A stretch of DNA of 64,000 nt, taken from positions 744,001 to 808,000 of the forward strand of contig JAESUZ010004128.1 in assembly GCA_017311185.1 (NCBI GenBank). The letters run 5' to 3'. The stretch's first letter is position 1. Every line of letters starts with the position of its first letter. The notes under the pieces were generated by a model that was not told the DNA's origin, made no database searches, and saw only the letters and a program-made list of their open reading frames with translations. Positions 42,594 through 54,250 of the stretch are shown in pieces. Position numbers and translations under genes: made by a program. Source of the stretch: Proteles cristata cristata (lineage: Eukaryota; Chordata; Mammalia; Carnivora; Hyaenidae).

Positions 42594-42609
42594 AACAAAA
42601 AACATTCTT

Positions 42610-43734
42610 ATCACCTAGGAAATTCCAAGGGATTTAGGAACTCTGTGTTAGGAACCGAGGTCAAAGACTAAATATTAGAACAAAAAAGAGCTCCTAGTGC
42701 TCTTAGCACTTAGAAAATTACAAGGGTTTAATGGAACTTGTAAATTCCATAATTTACACAGAAACCAGAGGGCAGAGACTAATATGTATATTTGCTATTA
42801 TCTCATAGTCTGAGTAGAGAATAATGCAACTATTAAATTGTGAATTAATTCACTGTGGTTCCTGTTCCAAATTAGTTTTCTAGCAAATTTTTCCCATATA
42901 TCCATCATCCCATTATATCCTCATGATAGCAATGTTTGGACATTAAACACTTATTTTCAAATTAAAACTTTGACACGTTGTCCACAATCTCTGATGTACA
43001 TAGATAGTATATACATCTAGATGTTAATAGATGCCCCATGAAAAATGTGCTCTGTTTCCAAGCCAGTCCGAAAAATGTTGGTCTGAACAAAATTGAACAT
43101 TTTTTTTTAACTGTAGGAATTCTCAGTCTTTGATTTATTATTGTGCCCTGCGAGCCTGAGGTGCAGGTGGCTATCATGGAGTTTCCTAAATACGCTTCTT
43201 AAAAGTCTCCCACGCCCTTATCAGAGAGTATCTATGAACATTCTGAAGGACTCAGTTAAAAGTAATGGACAAAATGGAGTCCCAAAGTGAGATGGGATCT
43301 CCTTGTACTTCTGAATTCTGCCCACATGTTTTGCTCATGATCTACTTTTGCTCTGAAGTTCTACTGAGCTGTTGTAATTCCTAGAATGCTCCATGTTTTC
43401 TCCATTTGTTGTGAGGTTTCCTCTATCTACGTGTTCTTTGTTCATTTCTTTGACTTTCAATCTTCTACTTATGTTTTCAGAATCCCATCTCACTCTTGTT
43501 TTTTCATGGGGGGTGGGTCTTCTCGGGCCCACAGGTGAGGCTTGTCGCTCTGAGCCCCCCTAGCATGGTGGTTCTCAGCCCCAAGAGTAATTCAGTGTCT
43601 CTTATTGGGCTTGGTTATGCACGTACTGCTGGGCTCGCCTAACATTTCCGATTCTGGAGGGGGGTTCTGAGAACTTCACTGAGTCCACCTTACTTCGGAT
43701 GGGGAGATAGACCCAGAGAGCTTCAAAGAGGGAT
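42610..43734. other. Anonymous sequence
   Basis: 1.1 kb without a recognised element. Short minus-strand open frames at 43335-43532 and 43602-43790 look like chance. Confidence 0.4.
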
Positions 43735-43935
43735 GGTCCTGTCTGGAAATTGGAACACCTGGGTTCTGATGCACCTGCTCCTCTTGCCAATTATGTGATC
43801 TTGGAGGAGAGCTTTAACCTTCCTGACTCTTATCCGACTCCTCTTTAGAAGGGGAATAATAATGCCTACCCAGTCTGGGTGTCGACAGGATCAAATGAGG
43901 CTGTATGAAAGCAGGCTACCAACTCTACAAATTCT
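43735..43935 (+). repeat. MIR SINE
   Basis: cacctgggttctgatgcacctg, attatgtgatcttggagga, gaaggggaataataatgcctaccc, tcgacaggatcaaatgaggc in MIR order. Confidence 0.75.
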
Positions 43936-43959
43936 AGGCTTTATGACAAACAGGACGAT

Positions 43960-44385
43960 GTATTCGTGTTCTCAGGCTGCTGTAACAAAGTACACAAACT
44001 GGGTGATTTCAGACCAGAGAAATTAATTTTCTCACAGTCTTGGCAGCTAGAAGTATAATCAAGGTGTTGGTCAAAGTCTTCCTCTCTTCCTAGTTTGTGG
44101 TTATTGCTGGCAATCCTTGTCGTTCCTTGGCTTGCAACTGTACCACTCTATGCTCTGCCTCTGTCATCACAAGGCTGTTTTCCCTCTGTTGCCTCTGAGT
44201 ACTAATCTCTTCTTGTGTCTCAAGACACCAGGCATAATGGATCAGGGTCCACGCCACTCTGAGATGACTTCACTTTAACTTAGTTACACTTGCAAAGACC
44301 CTATCTTCAAAGAGTGACACATTCACAGGTACTGGGGTCAGGACTTGAACATATCTCTTTGGGATGCACAATTCAATATCCAACA
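43960..44385 (-). mobile_element. MLT1-type LTR (ERVL-MaLR)
   Basis: Full-length reverse MLT1: tgtattcgtgttctcaggctgctgtaacaaagtac, aattaattttctcacagtc, tcaaggtgttggtc, cttggcttgcaactgtacca, tgcaaagaccctatcttcaaa and the acaattcaatatccaaca end. Confidence 0.88.
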
Positions 44386-44999
44386 ACTGGAAGTGGTCAC
44401 ACAGAATAGAGCTGACCTGACAGTCTTCCCAGGACTCTTTCTGCTCTAGAACACTGAACTTCACTTTCAAAATGACTTAACTCATATCTGTTTTCCATTC
44501 TTTCTCCATCTGCTTCTCTGCTTGAAAATCTTGACAGTTAAGTTCAAGGGCTTTGGTGGTCACCTAGTAATGATTAGAACATTGTCAACGCTGCCCTAAA
44601 ATTGGAGAGCTGACCTGATATGGCAGTCACAGGGGGCCTGTGCACAGCAAGGAAATGGTTGGGTGGTACCATTGGCATAAAAGAGAGAAGCTTAGAGGAG
44701 GAAAATGCATCCTTTTTGGTATGTCCCCAGATTTAGGTGCTGGTGGGCCCGGGTGCAGTGAAGGCCTGGGGGACACTGAGAAACCAGGTAAAGGTATGTG
44801 GGTCTGAGACTCCACTGTGCACAAGCAATGCCGACAACCACGTGAAAACGATGAGCTTTTGGGGGATGTCTTTATACAGAAGAAAGAGCAGAGGTGTAGT
44901 TTAGCTTTCATCTTATTGATTGATATCTTCATTTGTTACCTGCTGTGTTTGTAGTAGTAGATCAAATGCCAAGGTTATAAGATATTTGGTGCATTCATT
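44386..44999. other. Anonymous sequence
   Basis: Nothing recognised. Confidence 0.4.
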
Positions 45000-45240
45000 C
45001 GTGCCAATGTTTGTGGGCATATAATGAATGCACAGTGCTTTGCTAAGCTCCTGGAGTTTCAGAGATAGAATAAGATGTGTTCTCCATCCTCAAAGAATTT
45101 ACACTCTGGGGTTAGAGGCAGATATTAAAATCACCCAAGGCAAAGGGAAGCTCAGTCGTTTCTGAATTGGTGATCAGGGGAGGCATCATTGAGCAGGTAG
45201 CAGCTGATACATGCCTTGATGAATCAACAGAGATCAGTGC
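45000..45240 (+). repeat. L2 3' region
   Basis: gcacagtgctttgctaagctcctgg, catcctcaaagaatttacactctgggg, gaggcatcattgagcagg follow L2 order. Confidence 0.6.
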
Positions 45241-45698
45241 ATGGAGAGAGAGGATGGGAGTGAGAAATCTGCCCTTCCTTCACCTTTCTTCAGTGAACCC
45301 TTTCTCCATTCCCATGGTTTAGTAAGAATAGCCTATGTCACGCTGAGGTCTACAGTTAATCCCAAACCTTCATCAGCTCAATACAGACAAGATGTACGTT
45401 TCTCTTCTGTAATGCATCGGGCACACATTGGCACGGCGTTTGCTCCCCATTGTCACTGAGTGACTCTGGCTGAGGGAGATCCCCTCACCCTGTAAGGCCA
45501 TCTCCTCAGCGCATGGCTGAGGAGTTTTCTCTGGAAGGGGTTGAGCTGGGCATCTCAGTGCCCAGCCTGGACATGACACACCTCTACTTCCATCCCAATG
45601 GTCAGAACAAGTCACATTCTCCAAACTGCTGGGGTGCCATGCGAGAGGGGTCCAGGAGAGAGCAGAACCTGATGTTCCTAAGCTGTGACAATGTCTGT
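45241..45698. other. Anonymous sequence
   Basis: Nothing recognised. Confidence 0.4.
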
Positions 45699-45703
45699 CA
45701 CAC

Positions 45704-46200
45704 TGTTATGGTCTGGATTGTGTCCCTTCAGAACTTATATATGGAAATCCCCACTCCTCTACAGTTGACCCTTGAACAATGCAAAGGTTGGATGCCAACT
45801 ACTCCCCACAGCTGAAAATCCGTGTCATTTTTTTTAACTCCCCCCAGACATAACTAATAAATAGCTTGTACCTGGAGAAAATGTGCTTACAGAGTTAGAT
45901 AAGAGAAAATGAGGCTGTTAGTGTGGGCTCTAATCCAATCCGCCTGGAGTCCTTACAAGAAGGGAAGGTTAGGATACAGACACAGGGAAGACTGTGTGGG
46001 GACACAGGGAGAAGACAGCCATCCATAAGGCAAGGGGAGACACCTGGAATAGGCCTTCACTCAGAGCCCTTGGGAAAATACCAGTGCCTGCTCAGGTTTT
46101 TGTCCTGCAGGACTGTGGAAAGTACAGTTCTGTCATTCTAGGCCACCTGTAGGTCACCTGGTTTGTCACGCTTTGTTATCGCAGCCCTAAAAGACTAACA
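45704..46200 (+). mobile_element. MLT1-type LTR with a nested Tigger-like fragment
   Basis: tgttatggtctggattgtgtcc start, ggctctaatccaatccgcctgg, gagtccttacaagaa, cacagggagaagacagcc and a cgcagccctaaaagactaaca end. The 5-bp TSD CACAC at 45699-45703 and 46201-46205 fits MaLR elements. The LTR is interrupted at 45761. Confidence 0.85.
45761..45880. mobile_element. Tigger-like (TcMar) DNA transposon fragment
   Basis: Begins TA then cagttgacccttgaacaatg, the Tigger2-type terminal sequence from memory, followed by ctgaaaatccgtgtca and aactccccccagacataacta. It sits at a TA dinucleotide, as TcMar elements do. The right end is not clear. Confidence 0.55.
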
Positions 46201-46205
46201 CACAC

Positions 46206-48230
46206 ACCTGCTCACATACTTCAGGCCTCTTACTTTTAACGCAGAGACTTTGCAGCCCTTTCTGACTTTCTGCTTACGTCTAGACACTTGCACCAGAGAG
46301 CCCAAGCTTCAGTTGTGCCCTTAATCAGGAACCTAGCTGGGATTGCGTGGTCCACAGGACAATATTGCCAAAATATACCCGAAGGGACCCTAATTCTGGC
46401 AGTTAATCTTTTTGGAGAGGCTTGGAAAATCCTGTGTGGAACCACATGAAACAGGTTTGTTTACTGTAAGATTATTCAGAGCCTTTAATATGCCCAATGC
46501 ATTATGCATCTCCAGGAAGGAAATCCTACGAATTGTGTTCCAGAAGCGAAGATACATTTGTCTGTTGAACAGAATGTGGGCCTTATTTGTTATTTTAGGT
46601 TAGCTGGGTTCCAATCACTTTGGTCTTTGGAGTTACCCGGTTTCTCAAACGAATTTGCACACACAACCCTATTTTCTCACAGATCCTGATGATAGTGCAC
46701 AACCCTTAGCATGACTTGGCCGACCTCTTTCAGACACCTCATCTCACTCTATGGCAATGCTTCCACCACATAAAAGTCCTTTCTGGCACTTAAACATGGA
46801 GTGGTGCCTGTGGAGACTGGTTACAGGAGCCTGGTTGGCCGAGAGGGCCTTGCTTCTATACTTTTGCTTCCTTGGGCTGCTCCCAGTAATGATGGCACCT
46901 CATAGGGATTTTGGAGCTGGTCCATTGCTGCCTGTGGGGTGAGGTGGGGGAGGGGCTTTACTCAGGGACTCCTCCTCAGCCCTGATGAAACTTTATGCAG
47001 TCTGTGTTTCCCTTCGTTACGCTCTTTCTTTCCTTCACTCCTCTCTCCCAAGGGCCAGACCAGTACACAGTCTAACAGCTTTCCTTGCCCCCCTCCCCCT
47101 TCAAGGGCATTTCCCCAAACACCTCCCATGCTCTTTCAGTCCCACCCTGCCACCTGCATCTCACAGGACCTCAGCGGGTACACAGGACTGTGCTCTCTCC
47201 TTCTTCTGTGCCTTCGCCCCTTCCAGAGGTACCTTTTCCTACGTCTCTGCCTGGCGTCTGTTGGAAATCTTAGCAAAGGAATTTATGGGCCCCTTTTCAG
47301 GCAGCTTGACTTTTGGGAGTAAGGGATGGGCTATGATCTATGCCAGGATACAAGGGCCGTGGCACACTCGAACATCCCAGAGCACTGAGCTGAAATAACC
47401 ATACATCGACACTGATGGATGAAAGCAATTAGTACCAACATTCTAGAAAGATCAACAGAGTGAGTTTTCGAGTTGCTGGCATATATCATGGGTTGCATAT
47501 GTGTTTTTCGTTGTTAGTTACAGGACTTCTAAGTATATCATGTGTGGACCACAACTTGCTCTATGGACGTTGTCGTTTTACGTGTGCTGCTGTTTTAGCC
47601 CATCTCTCATGGCCTGCCGTATTCTTACTTGTGCTTTCTAGCTCCTGCACTCAGTGAAAGTGCAAGTAACATCACAGAGACAAGTTTAAGCTATTATCAG
47701 TTATGTACACCTCACTGAGATGAGCTTCAGATTCTTTGAGTAGCAGATTCGCTCTCTCAGGGAGAACAGAGAGCATAGAGAGGGGGGTCTTCTGATGACG
47801 GAGGGCAGGGCCATTGTGCAGAAGGAGATTACAAATTTTGCCTTCTTTACTTTTTCTTCAGAGCCTGGATGTGACTTCTGGTTGGGTCTCTTGAAGTCCC
47901 GTCACAAAGCTTGTTTGAGCCACAGCTGGCCGTCTTCTCCACGATGTAAAATAGAAGTCGTGTGATCAATCCCATTTTTTCCCCCGATTCCTCTTTCTGG
48001 AAATGACTATAGTATCTACAGGGAAACCACGATTCTCTAACTCGTCCCCATTCTAAATTTTAAAACATCCAAAGATTTTCAAGTTTATCTTTGCTACAAA
48101 ACCAACGTTTCTCTGAGGTGTCATACACTGAACACTTCGTCATCTGTGCCTGCCGCATTTCCCCCTTCATTCTTTCCATTGTACATTTTCTCCTCCTACT
48201 GGAGAGTGGACAGTTTATAAAAGTTCCATT
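46206..48230. other. 2-kb repeat-poor anonymous sequence
   Basis: No element recognised. Overlapping plus-strand frames at 46939-47398 (up to 137 codons, Pro/Ser/Leu-rich) arise from a pyrimidine-rich stretch and conflict with each other. No domain, signal or splice context supports either. Confidence 0.4.
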
Positions 48231-48434
48231 TTTTAAAAGTTTATTTATATATTCTTGAGAAACAGAGAGAGAGCCAGTGAGAGCAAGCATGAGTGCTTGC
48301 AGAGAAGGCGGGAGAGAGAGAATCGCAAGCAGGCTCTGCGCCATCAGCACTGAGCTCGCTCACAGACTGTAAGATCATGACCTGAGCTGAAATTCAGAGT
48401 CAGACACTTAACCAGTTGAGCCCTCCACGTACTC
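48231..48434 (-). repeat. CanSINE, older copy
   Basis: Reverse copy: ttttttaaaagtttatttatata, a GAGAGA tract, atcatgacctgagctgaaat and ttgagccctccacgtac head. Flanked by aaaagttccatt / aaaagccccatt. Confidence 0.85.
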
Positions 48435-48851
48435 AAAAAGCCCCATTGATTTTATCTTTGATGGAGACATGTGAATTGATTAGAGATACTTTTATGATTA
48501 TAATTACAAGTTGAGAAATAAAAATTTAATGAAAAGCAGACCACAGGGACTGCAGAAAAAATTTAAGGAAGTGGGAGAAGAAGGGAAAAGGGGGATTGAA
48601 GTGAGATTCAGAAAATACTCTCGAGGCCTCATTGATACTGACTGGAAAACTCGAACGTTTACTAGTCATGGCATATAAGACCACAAAATGCATTTTTTGA
48701 TTTTTACTTTTGGAACCCACTATTGAATGGCCAAATTTACAGGACAGAGTGGTTAAAAGAGTACAAATAAGTAAAACAGTAGGCGTATGAACAGGTTCCT
48801 CTTTCCTGAAGGGCAGTTTGGTAAGTACTAAAATTCAAAGTATACCTCCAT
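48435..48851. other. Anonymous sequence
   Basis: Nothing recognised. Confidence 0.4.
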
Positions 48852-49059
48852 GGGGGCGTCTGGGTGGCTGAATGAGCTGAGTGCCCAACCTTCGATCGGT
48901 TTATGATCTTGCAGCTCATGGGTTCAAGCCCCGCATCAGGCTTTCTGCTGACAGCTCAGATCCTGGAGCCTGCTTCGGATTCTGTGTCCTCCCTGTCTCT
49001 TTGCTCACACTCTGTCTCTCTCTCTCTCTCTCTCTCTCAAAAATGAACATTAAAAAAAT
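48852..49059 (+). repeat. CanSINE
   Basis: Forward copy ggggcgtctgggtggctgaa to caaaaatgaacattaaaaaa with a (TC)n tract at 49014-49038. Confidence 0.92.
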
Positions 49060-49139
49060 ATAAAACAATGACAAAAATCCCCCAACACACAAAACATATC
49101 TAGATGTATTTTCCACTGTTATGAATGTAATTAAAATAC

Positions 49140-49420
49140 ATTATTGGCAGGCAAATGTAAATAAAAGCACATGTACAAGGATGTCTACCACAGAAGAGTA
49201 GATCACAGAGACAAATAGGAAATATACCAAATATCAATCAATGGAGAATTGGTTCAATACATTATAACTTATCTATCTAAGTAAATACTATGTGGCTATT
49301 AAAAATGATGGTGTTAATTATATTTATGGACCAGTAAACATGAATGATGGCTAGGACATAACTTAATTAACAGAAGACAGGCTAACAAAGAGCATACTAG
49401 TTTTAGAAATTCTTTTATGG
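49140..49420 (+). mobile_element. Old L1M 3' UTR fragment
   Basis: ccaaatatcaatcaatggagaattggttcaatacattata, actatgtggctattaaaaatgatgg, catgaatgatggctaggacata: an L1M 3' UTR pattern in forward orientation. Confidence 0.6.
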
Positions 49421-50180
49421 ACATCTAGCTCCACATGCCATAGGAAATATACAACAGGATATATATCAAATAGCATCAGATCTTATTTTTGTCTGCTGGA
49501 GTTTTGCAAGTGCTTCTCTCTTTACATTGTCCCTATTTTCTGAAGTTTTGTTAAGATTCTGTGTTGCTTTCATTTTTAAAAGGAGAAGAGGCTGTAAAAG
49601 CAAGAGCTGTGTTCTTGGTCTGCCGAGGAAGGGTATGGAAATGCAGTCTCCAAGGAAGGAGACCAGACTCGGTAAGAACAAGTTTTTGCTGCCGTGTTCA
49701 GAGCTTAGCCTGAGGCTCCGACCTCTATGATTCCCAGCCCGACCTTCGCTTTGAACGAAGGGCAGCAGAGTTTTGTGACTGGAGACTGTTTATCTTCTTT
49801 CGTATTTGTTAGTACGTCCAGAAACCTCAGATCTCAGCCTCAAGCTTGGAGGGCAGGGCCGAATTGGCTGATGTTGAAACTTTGAGGCACTTCTTGAAAT
49901 CCAGGGTAGACAAAATTTCTCTGCTGATAAAAGGCATCAAATGGCTTGTACACTTTTAGCAAATTAGCCCAGAGGAGATGGGGGGATAGACTGTGGGCCA
50001 ATGTGACACTGGAACAGGCTTCTAGCAGAGCATATTAACTTATGTGACCCCAGATGAGTTGCAACTAGTTGATTTTTCTTTTTCATCCCAAAAGGACAAT
50101 TTTTGTGCTGTGCTCATCATGACAGCCAATCCTGTCCTGCCAGCTTTTAGTAGGTTCATCTTAGAAATGTCTGTGAACTG
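49421..50180. other. Anonymous sequence
   Basis: Nothing recognised. Confidence 0.4.
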
Positions 50181-50279
50181 ATCTCTCTCTCTCTCTCTAT
50201 CTCCAGCTATCTCTATCTCTATCATCTCTATCTCTGTCTCTATCTCTGTCTCTATCATCTCTATCTCTGTCTCTCTCTA
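50181..50279. repeat. (CTCTAT)n / (TC)n compound microsatellite
   Basis: About 100 bp built from CTCT, CTAT and CTGT units, pyrimidine-rich on the plus strand with TA steps. Encodes only an Ile/Glu-rich artefact on the minus strand. Confidence 0.92.
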
Positions 50280-50319
50280 ATATTTATATGACATATACAG
50301 GGGTTTTAGCTATTTTTAA

Positions 50320-50395
50320 ATTTAAAAAATTTTAATATTTATTTTTGAGAGAGAGAGAGACAGAGTGTGAGCAGGGGAGGGGCAGAGAGAGATGG

Positions 50396-50427
<32 letters not shown>

Positions 50428-50556
50428 AATCAGAGGAGGGTCTAGGTTCCGAGCTCTTAGCACAGAGCCTGACATGGGGCTCAAACTCAGGAACCATGAG
50501 ATCATGACCTGAGCTGAAATTGGTTGCTTTACTAACTGAGCCACCCAAGCACCCCT
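50320..50556 (-). repeat. CanSINE with an internal (CA)n
   Basis: Reverse copy: ttttaatatttatttttgag, cagagcctgacatggggctc, gagatcatgacctgagctg and a gccacccaagcacccct head. A (CA)n run at about 50395-50421 has grown inside it. Confidence 0.92.
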
Positions 50557-51534
50557 AGGGATTTTTAACTTTTGTCACTTACCTAGTTTAAAATTTTTAT
50601 TTCAATCTAATGGTAAATGATATATGCATATGTAAAACATCTAATGTAGGTGTATTTCAAAGTAAAAAGTAAAAGTTCTTGCTTTTAATTTCATCCCCAT
50701 TTTTCCACTCCCTGGAGGAAATCACAAAGAAATGCTGTCTCTGCAGACACATATACCAGAATTTTTCTCCTGCAAAGTATTCAACGTGATTTAAAAAAAA
50801 TTAAAAACTCAATATGGTAGACATTAATGACGGCACAACATGGCACCACGTGGGCACGTTAATTTCACCATCCCCATGACAACTGACATTCAGGTTGCCT
50901 CCATTTATCTTTCTTTTAAATTAGTACTTAAAGTACACCTTCCACACACGTACTTACGTAAGTCTAGAATCTCGGATGAGGAATTGTTGAGACAAAGGTG
51001 TGGGCATTTGGATGGACCGTGCTGGTGCTGTCAAGAATCGGCAGAATTCATGAGGCACTTTGGAGCACTTCACAGCCTGAGTGGGAACGCTTCTTTCTCT
51101 CAACCCTCTCTTCTCTGCCTCTGTGAACACACATGGGGGTTGATGAATGAGCACACCAGGGTCAAATTCATTCAATGAACTGGGAACATGATCTGTATAT
51201 TCAGTCCCTTCCTGGGGAGCTCCCAGAGCACAGACAGGCTCTTCTGAAAGCCATGTGTGTCCCTGTAAGGACTTGTGTATCTGGACAGGAATGAATGGCT
51301 TCTCATGACACATTCAGGCTCAATGTGCTGCTAAAATCAGGAACAAAAGAACAATGAGCTTAATGGAACTGCTGCTTCTTCTAAAACTATTTGCTACTTT
51401 AGTTTTTGATACGAGTCTTAGAATGTCACATTAGGATTTTATTTTAAAACCCATGGTAGAGGATCCTTTGTCATTCATAGGAAGCCTCTCCTAGGTGTGG
51501 GCAGAATGAAAATAGCAGCCTGAAAGCCATTAAA
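50557..51534. other. Anonymous sequence
   Basis: No clear element. Opposing open frames at 50840-51178 and 50954-51313 overlap and are not recognisable. Confidence 0.4.
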
Positions 51535-51545
51535 ACACCAGCTTA

Positions 51546-51950
51546 TATCCTTGGTTAGGTTTATTCCGAGGTATTTTATGGTTTTTTGTGCAATTGTGAA
51601 TGGGGTCAGTTTCTTGATTTCTCTTTCTGTTGCTTCATTGTTGGTGTATAAAAATGCAACCGATTTCTGTACGTTGATTTTGTACCCTGCAACTTGGCTG
51701 AATTCTTGGATCAGTTCTCGTAGGCTTCTGGTGGAGTCTGTCGGGTTTTCTATGTAGAGTATCATGTCATCTGCGAAGAGTGAAAGTTTGACTTCCTCTT
51801 TGCCAATTCTGATGCCTTTGATTTCCTTTTGGTGTCTGATGGATGATGCTAGGACTTCCAGCACTATGTTAAACAACAGTGGTGAGAGTGGGCATCCCTG
51901 TCATGTTCCTGATCTCAGGGGGAAAGCTCTCAATTTTTCCCCGTTGAGGA
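51546..51950 (-). pseudogene. Inverted L1 ORF2 segment (reverse transcriptase palm)
   Basis: Minus-strand frame with [20 protein letters not shown], so the FADD catalytic motif and the start of the thumb are intact in this segment. It is cut off from the rest of ORF2 by the inversion. The plus-strand frames 51551-51757 and 51764-52045 are shadows. Confidence 0.85.
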
Positions 51951-53455
51951 TACAAGAGATCTGTATGATGAAAACTATAGAAAACTTACGAAGGAAATTG
52001 AAGAAGACACAAAGAAATGGAAAAACATTCCATGCTCATGGATAGGAAGAATAAATATAGTTAAGATGTCATTACTACCTAAGGCACTCTACACATTCAA
52101 TGCAATTCCAATCAAAATTGCACCAGCATACTTCTCAAAACTAGAACAAACTATTCAAAAATTTGTATGGAACCACAAAAGACCCCGAATAGCCAAAGTA
52201 ATCCTGAAAAATAAAACCAAAACGGGATCACCATCCCAGACTTTAGCCTCTACTACAAAGCTGTCATCATCAAGACAGTATGGTATTGGCACAAAAACAG
52301 ACACATAGACCAATGGAACAGAATTGAGAACTCAGAAGTGGACCCAAAAGTATACAGCCAACTAATCTTTGACAAAGCAGGAAAGAATATCCAATGGAAA
52401 AAAGACAGCCTTTTTAACAGATGGTGTTGGGAGAACTGGACAGCAACATGCAGAAGAATGAAACTAGATCATTTTCTCACACCATGCACAAAAATAAACT
52501 CAAAATGGATAAAGGACCTGAACGTGAGACAGGAAACTATCAACACCCTAGAGGAGAAAGCAGGAAACAACCTCCTTGACCTCCACCGCAGCAACTTCTT
52601 ACTTGACACATCCCCAAAAGCAAGGGAATCAAGAGCAAAAATAAACTGTTGGGACCTCATCAAGATTAAAAGCTTCTGCACAGCAAAGGAAACAACCCAC
52701 AAAATTAATAGGCAACCAACGGAATGGGAAAAGATAGTTGCAAAGGACATATCAGATAAAGGGTTAATATCAAGAATCTATAAGGAACTCATGAAACTAC
52801 ACGCCCGAAAAACAAACAACCCAGTGAAGAAATGGACAGAAGATATGAACAGACACTTCTCCAAAGAGGACATCCAGATGGCCAACAGACACATGAAACG
52901 ATGCTCAGCATCCTCCTCATCAGGGAAATACAAATCAAAACCACACTGAGATACCACCTCACGCCAGTCAGAGTGGCTAAAATGAGCAAATCAGAGAACT
53001 CTAGATGCTGGCGAGGATGTGGAGAAACGGGCACCCTCCTACACTGTTGGTGGGAATGTAAACTGGTACAGCCCCTCTGGAAAACAGTGTGGAGGTTCCT
53101 CAGGAAACTAACAATAGAACTCCCCTATGACCCAGCAATAGCACTGCTAGGAATTTACCCAAGGGATACAGAAATGCTGAGGCATAGGAGCACATGTACC
53201 CCAATGTTCATAGCAGCACTCTCCACAATAGCTAAAACATGGAAAGAGCCTAAGTGTCCATCAACAGATGAATGGATCAAGAAGATGTGGTTTATCTATA
53301 CCATGGAATACTACATGGCAATGAGAAACAATGAAATCTGGCCATGTGTAGCAACATGGATGGACCTTGAGGGTGTTATGCTGAGCGAAATAAGTCAGGC
53401 AGAGAAGGACAAATATCATATGTGTGCACATATAGGAGGATTAGGAGGAACTTAA
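51951..53455 (+). pseudogene. L1 ORF2 C-terminal half, frameshifted
   Basis: Forward ORF2 in at least three open pieces: 52066-52308, 52338-52949 (203 codons) and 52832-53455 (207 codons, ending at the natural stop). The breaks are a frameshift near 52300 and another at about 52910-52950, where an indel lies near the run tcctcctcat. The last piece keeps [18 protein letters not shown] (CX3CX7HX4C). Confidence 0.88.
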
Positions 53456-53709
53456 CAGAGGACCAAGGGGGAGAAGAAGGGCGGAAATGGTGGGGGAAAG
53501 GGAGAGAGGCAAACCATGAGAGACTCTTGAATGCTGACAAAAACTGAGGACTGATGGATGTGGGGGGGAGGAGGGATGGGCATGGAGGAGGACACTTGTG
53601 GGGATGAGCACTGGGTGTTATGTGGAAACTAATTTGACAATGAACTATTTGTAAAAAAAAAAAACACCAAAAAAACAAAAACAAAAAACAAAAAAACCAC
53701 ACCAGCTTA

Positions 53710-54117
53710 ACCCAGCGTGTGTGCTTGTCCTGATCAAACATCAGTCTTGGGGGGTTTAGGGTAACCATCTCCCTTCCGGCTCCATTAAGACAAGTTGGGT
53801 TCCTCAAAGATCAGTTTATAGTGTGTAGAGTTTTTCAGGCAATCCCATATGCTATAAATAATAAAGATTGGCTGACTTCTGTTTGCCCACTCCCTGGAAT
53901 ATTTGACATCTTTTCGTGATGACAATTTCAAAGCTTGGAAGTGTGTTGAAATAGAGTGGTGGATTCCAGGGGTCTATTTAAATCATGGATCTGGACAGAT
54001 TGTTGTTTAATTTGTTGCAGAATAACAACATCATGGCGTACAATTAAGAGGGCAGAAGTTGTTATAGTCAGGGCATTTCAAAACAGAGCCAGAATGTTGA
54101 AGGCTGATGGAGCAAAC
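53710..54117. other. Anonymous sequence
   Basis: Nothing recognised. Confidence 0.4.
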
Positions 54118-54250
54118 TCATTCATGTATAAATTGATTCATTCAAAATGTACCTATGGAGCACCTAGCATGTACTGTTCTACATCCTGGAGGTAAGGAGG
54201 TAAAGTCCCTGCTTTCCAGGATCTTCTGTTCCGATGGGCAAAAGTGTGAC
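54118..54250 (+). repeat. L2 3' fragment
   Basis: gattcattcaaaatgtacctatggagcacctagcatgtactgttc, tccctgctttccaggatcttctg fits L2. Confidence 0.65.

Larger units (their letters stand above)
51546..53698 (+). mobile_element. 5'-truncated L1 with a 5' inversion (twin priming)
   Basis: One insertion flanked by the 11-bp TSD ACACCAGCTTA (51535-51545 and 53699-53709). The 3' part (51950-53698) is a forward L1 running from ORF2 to the A-rich tail. The 5' part (51546 to about 51950) is L1 ORF2 in reverse. The two parts are adjacent in a normal L1: the inverted piece stops at ccaaggata and the forward piece starts at gatacaagag, which are consecutive in the intact copy at 15.95 kb. Adjacency with a few shared bases is the signature of twin-primed reverse transcription. 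Confidence 0.95.

Noticed and set aside
46939..47398. Two overlapping plus-strand frames of 127 and 137 codons
   Set aside because: They occupy different frames of the same pyrimidine-rich stretch, have low-complexity Pro/Ser/Leu products, and match no known protein.
52338..53455. Two overlapping ~200-codon frames as a host gene
   Set aside because: Both are pieces of L1 ORF2 split by a frameshift within the twin-primed insertion.
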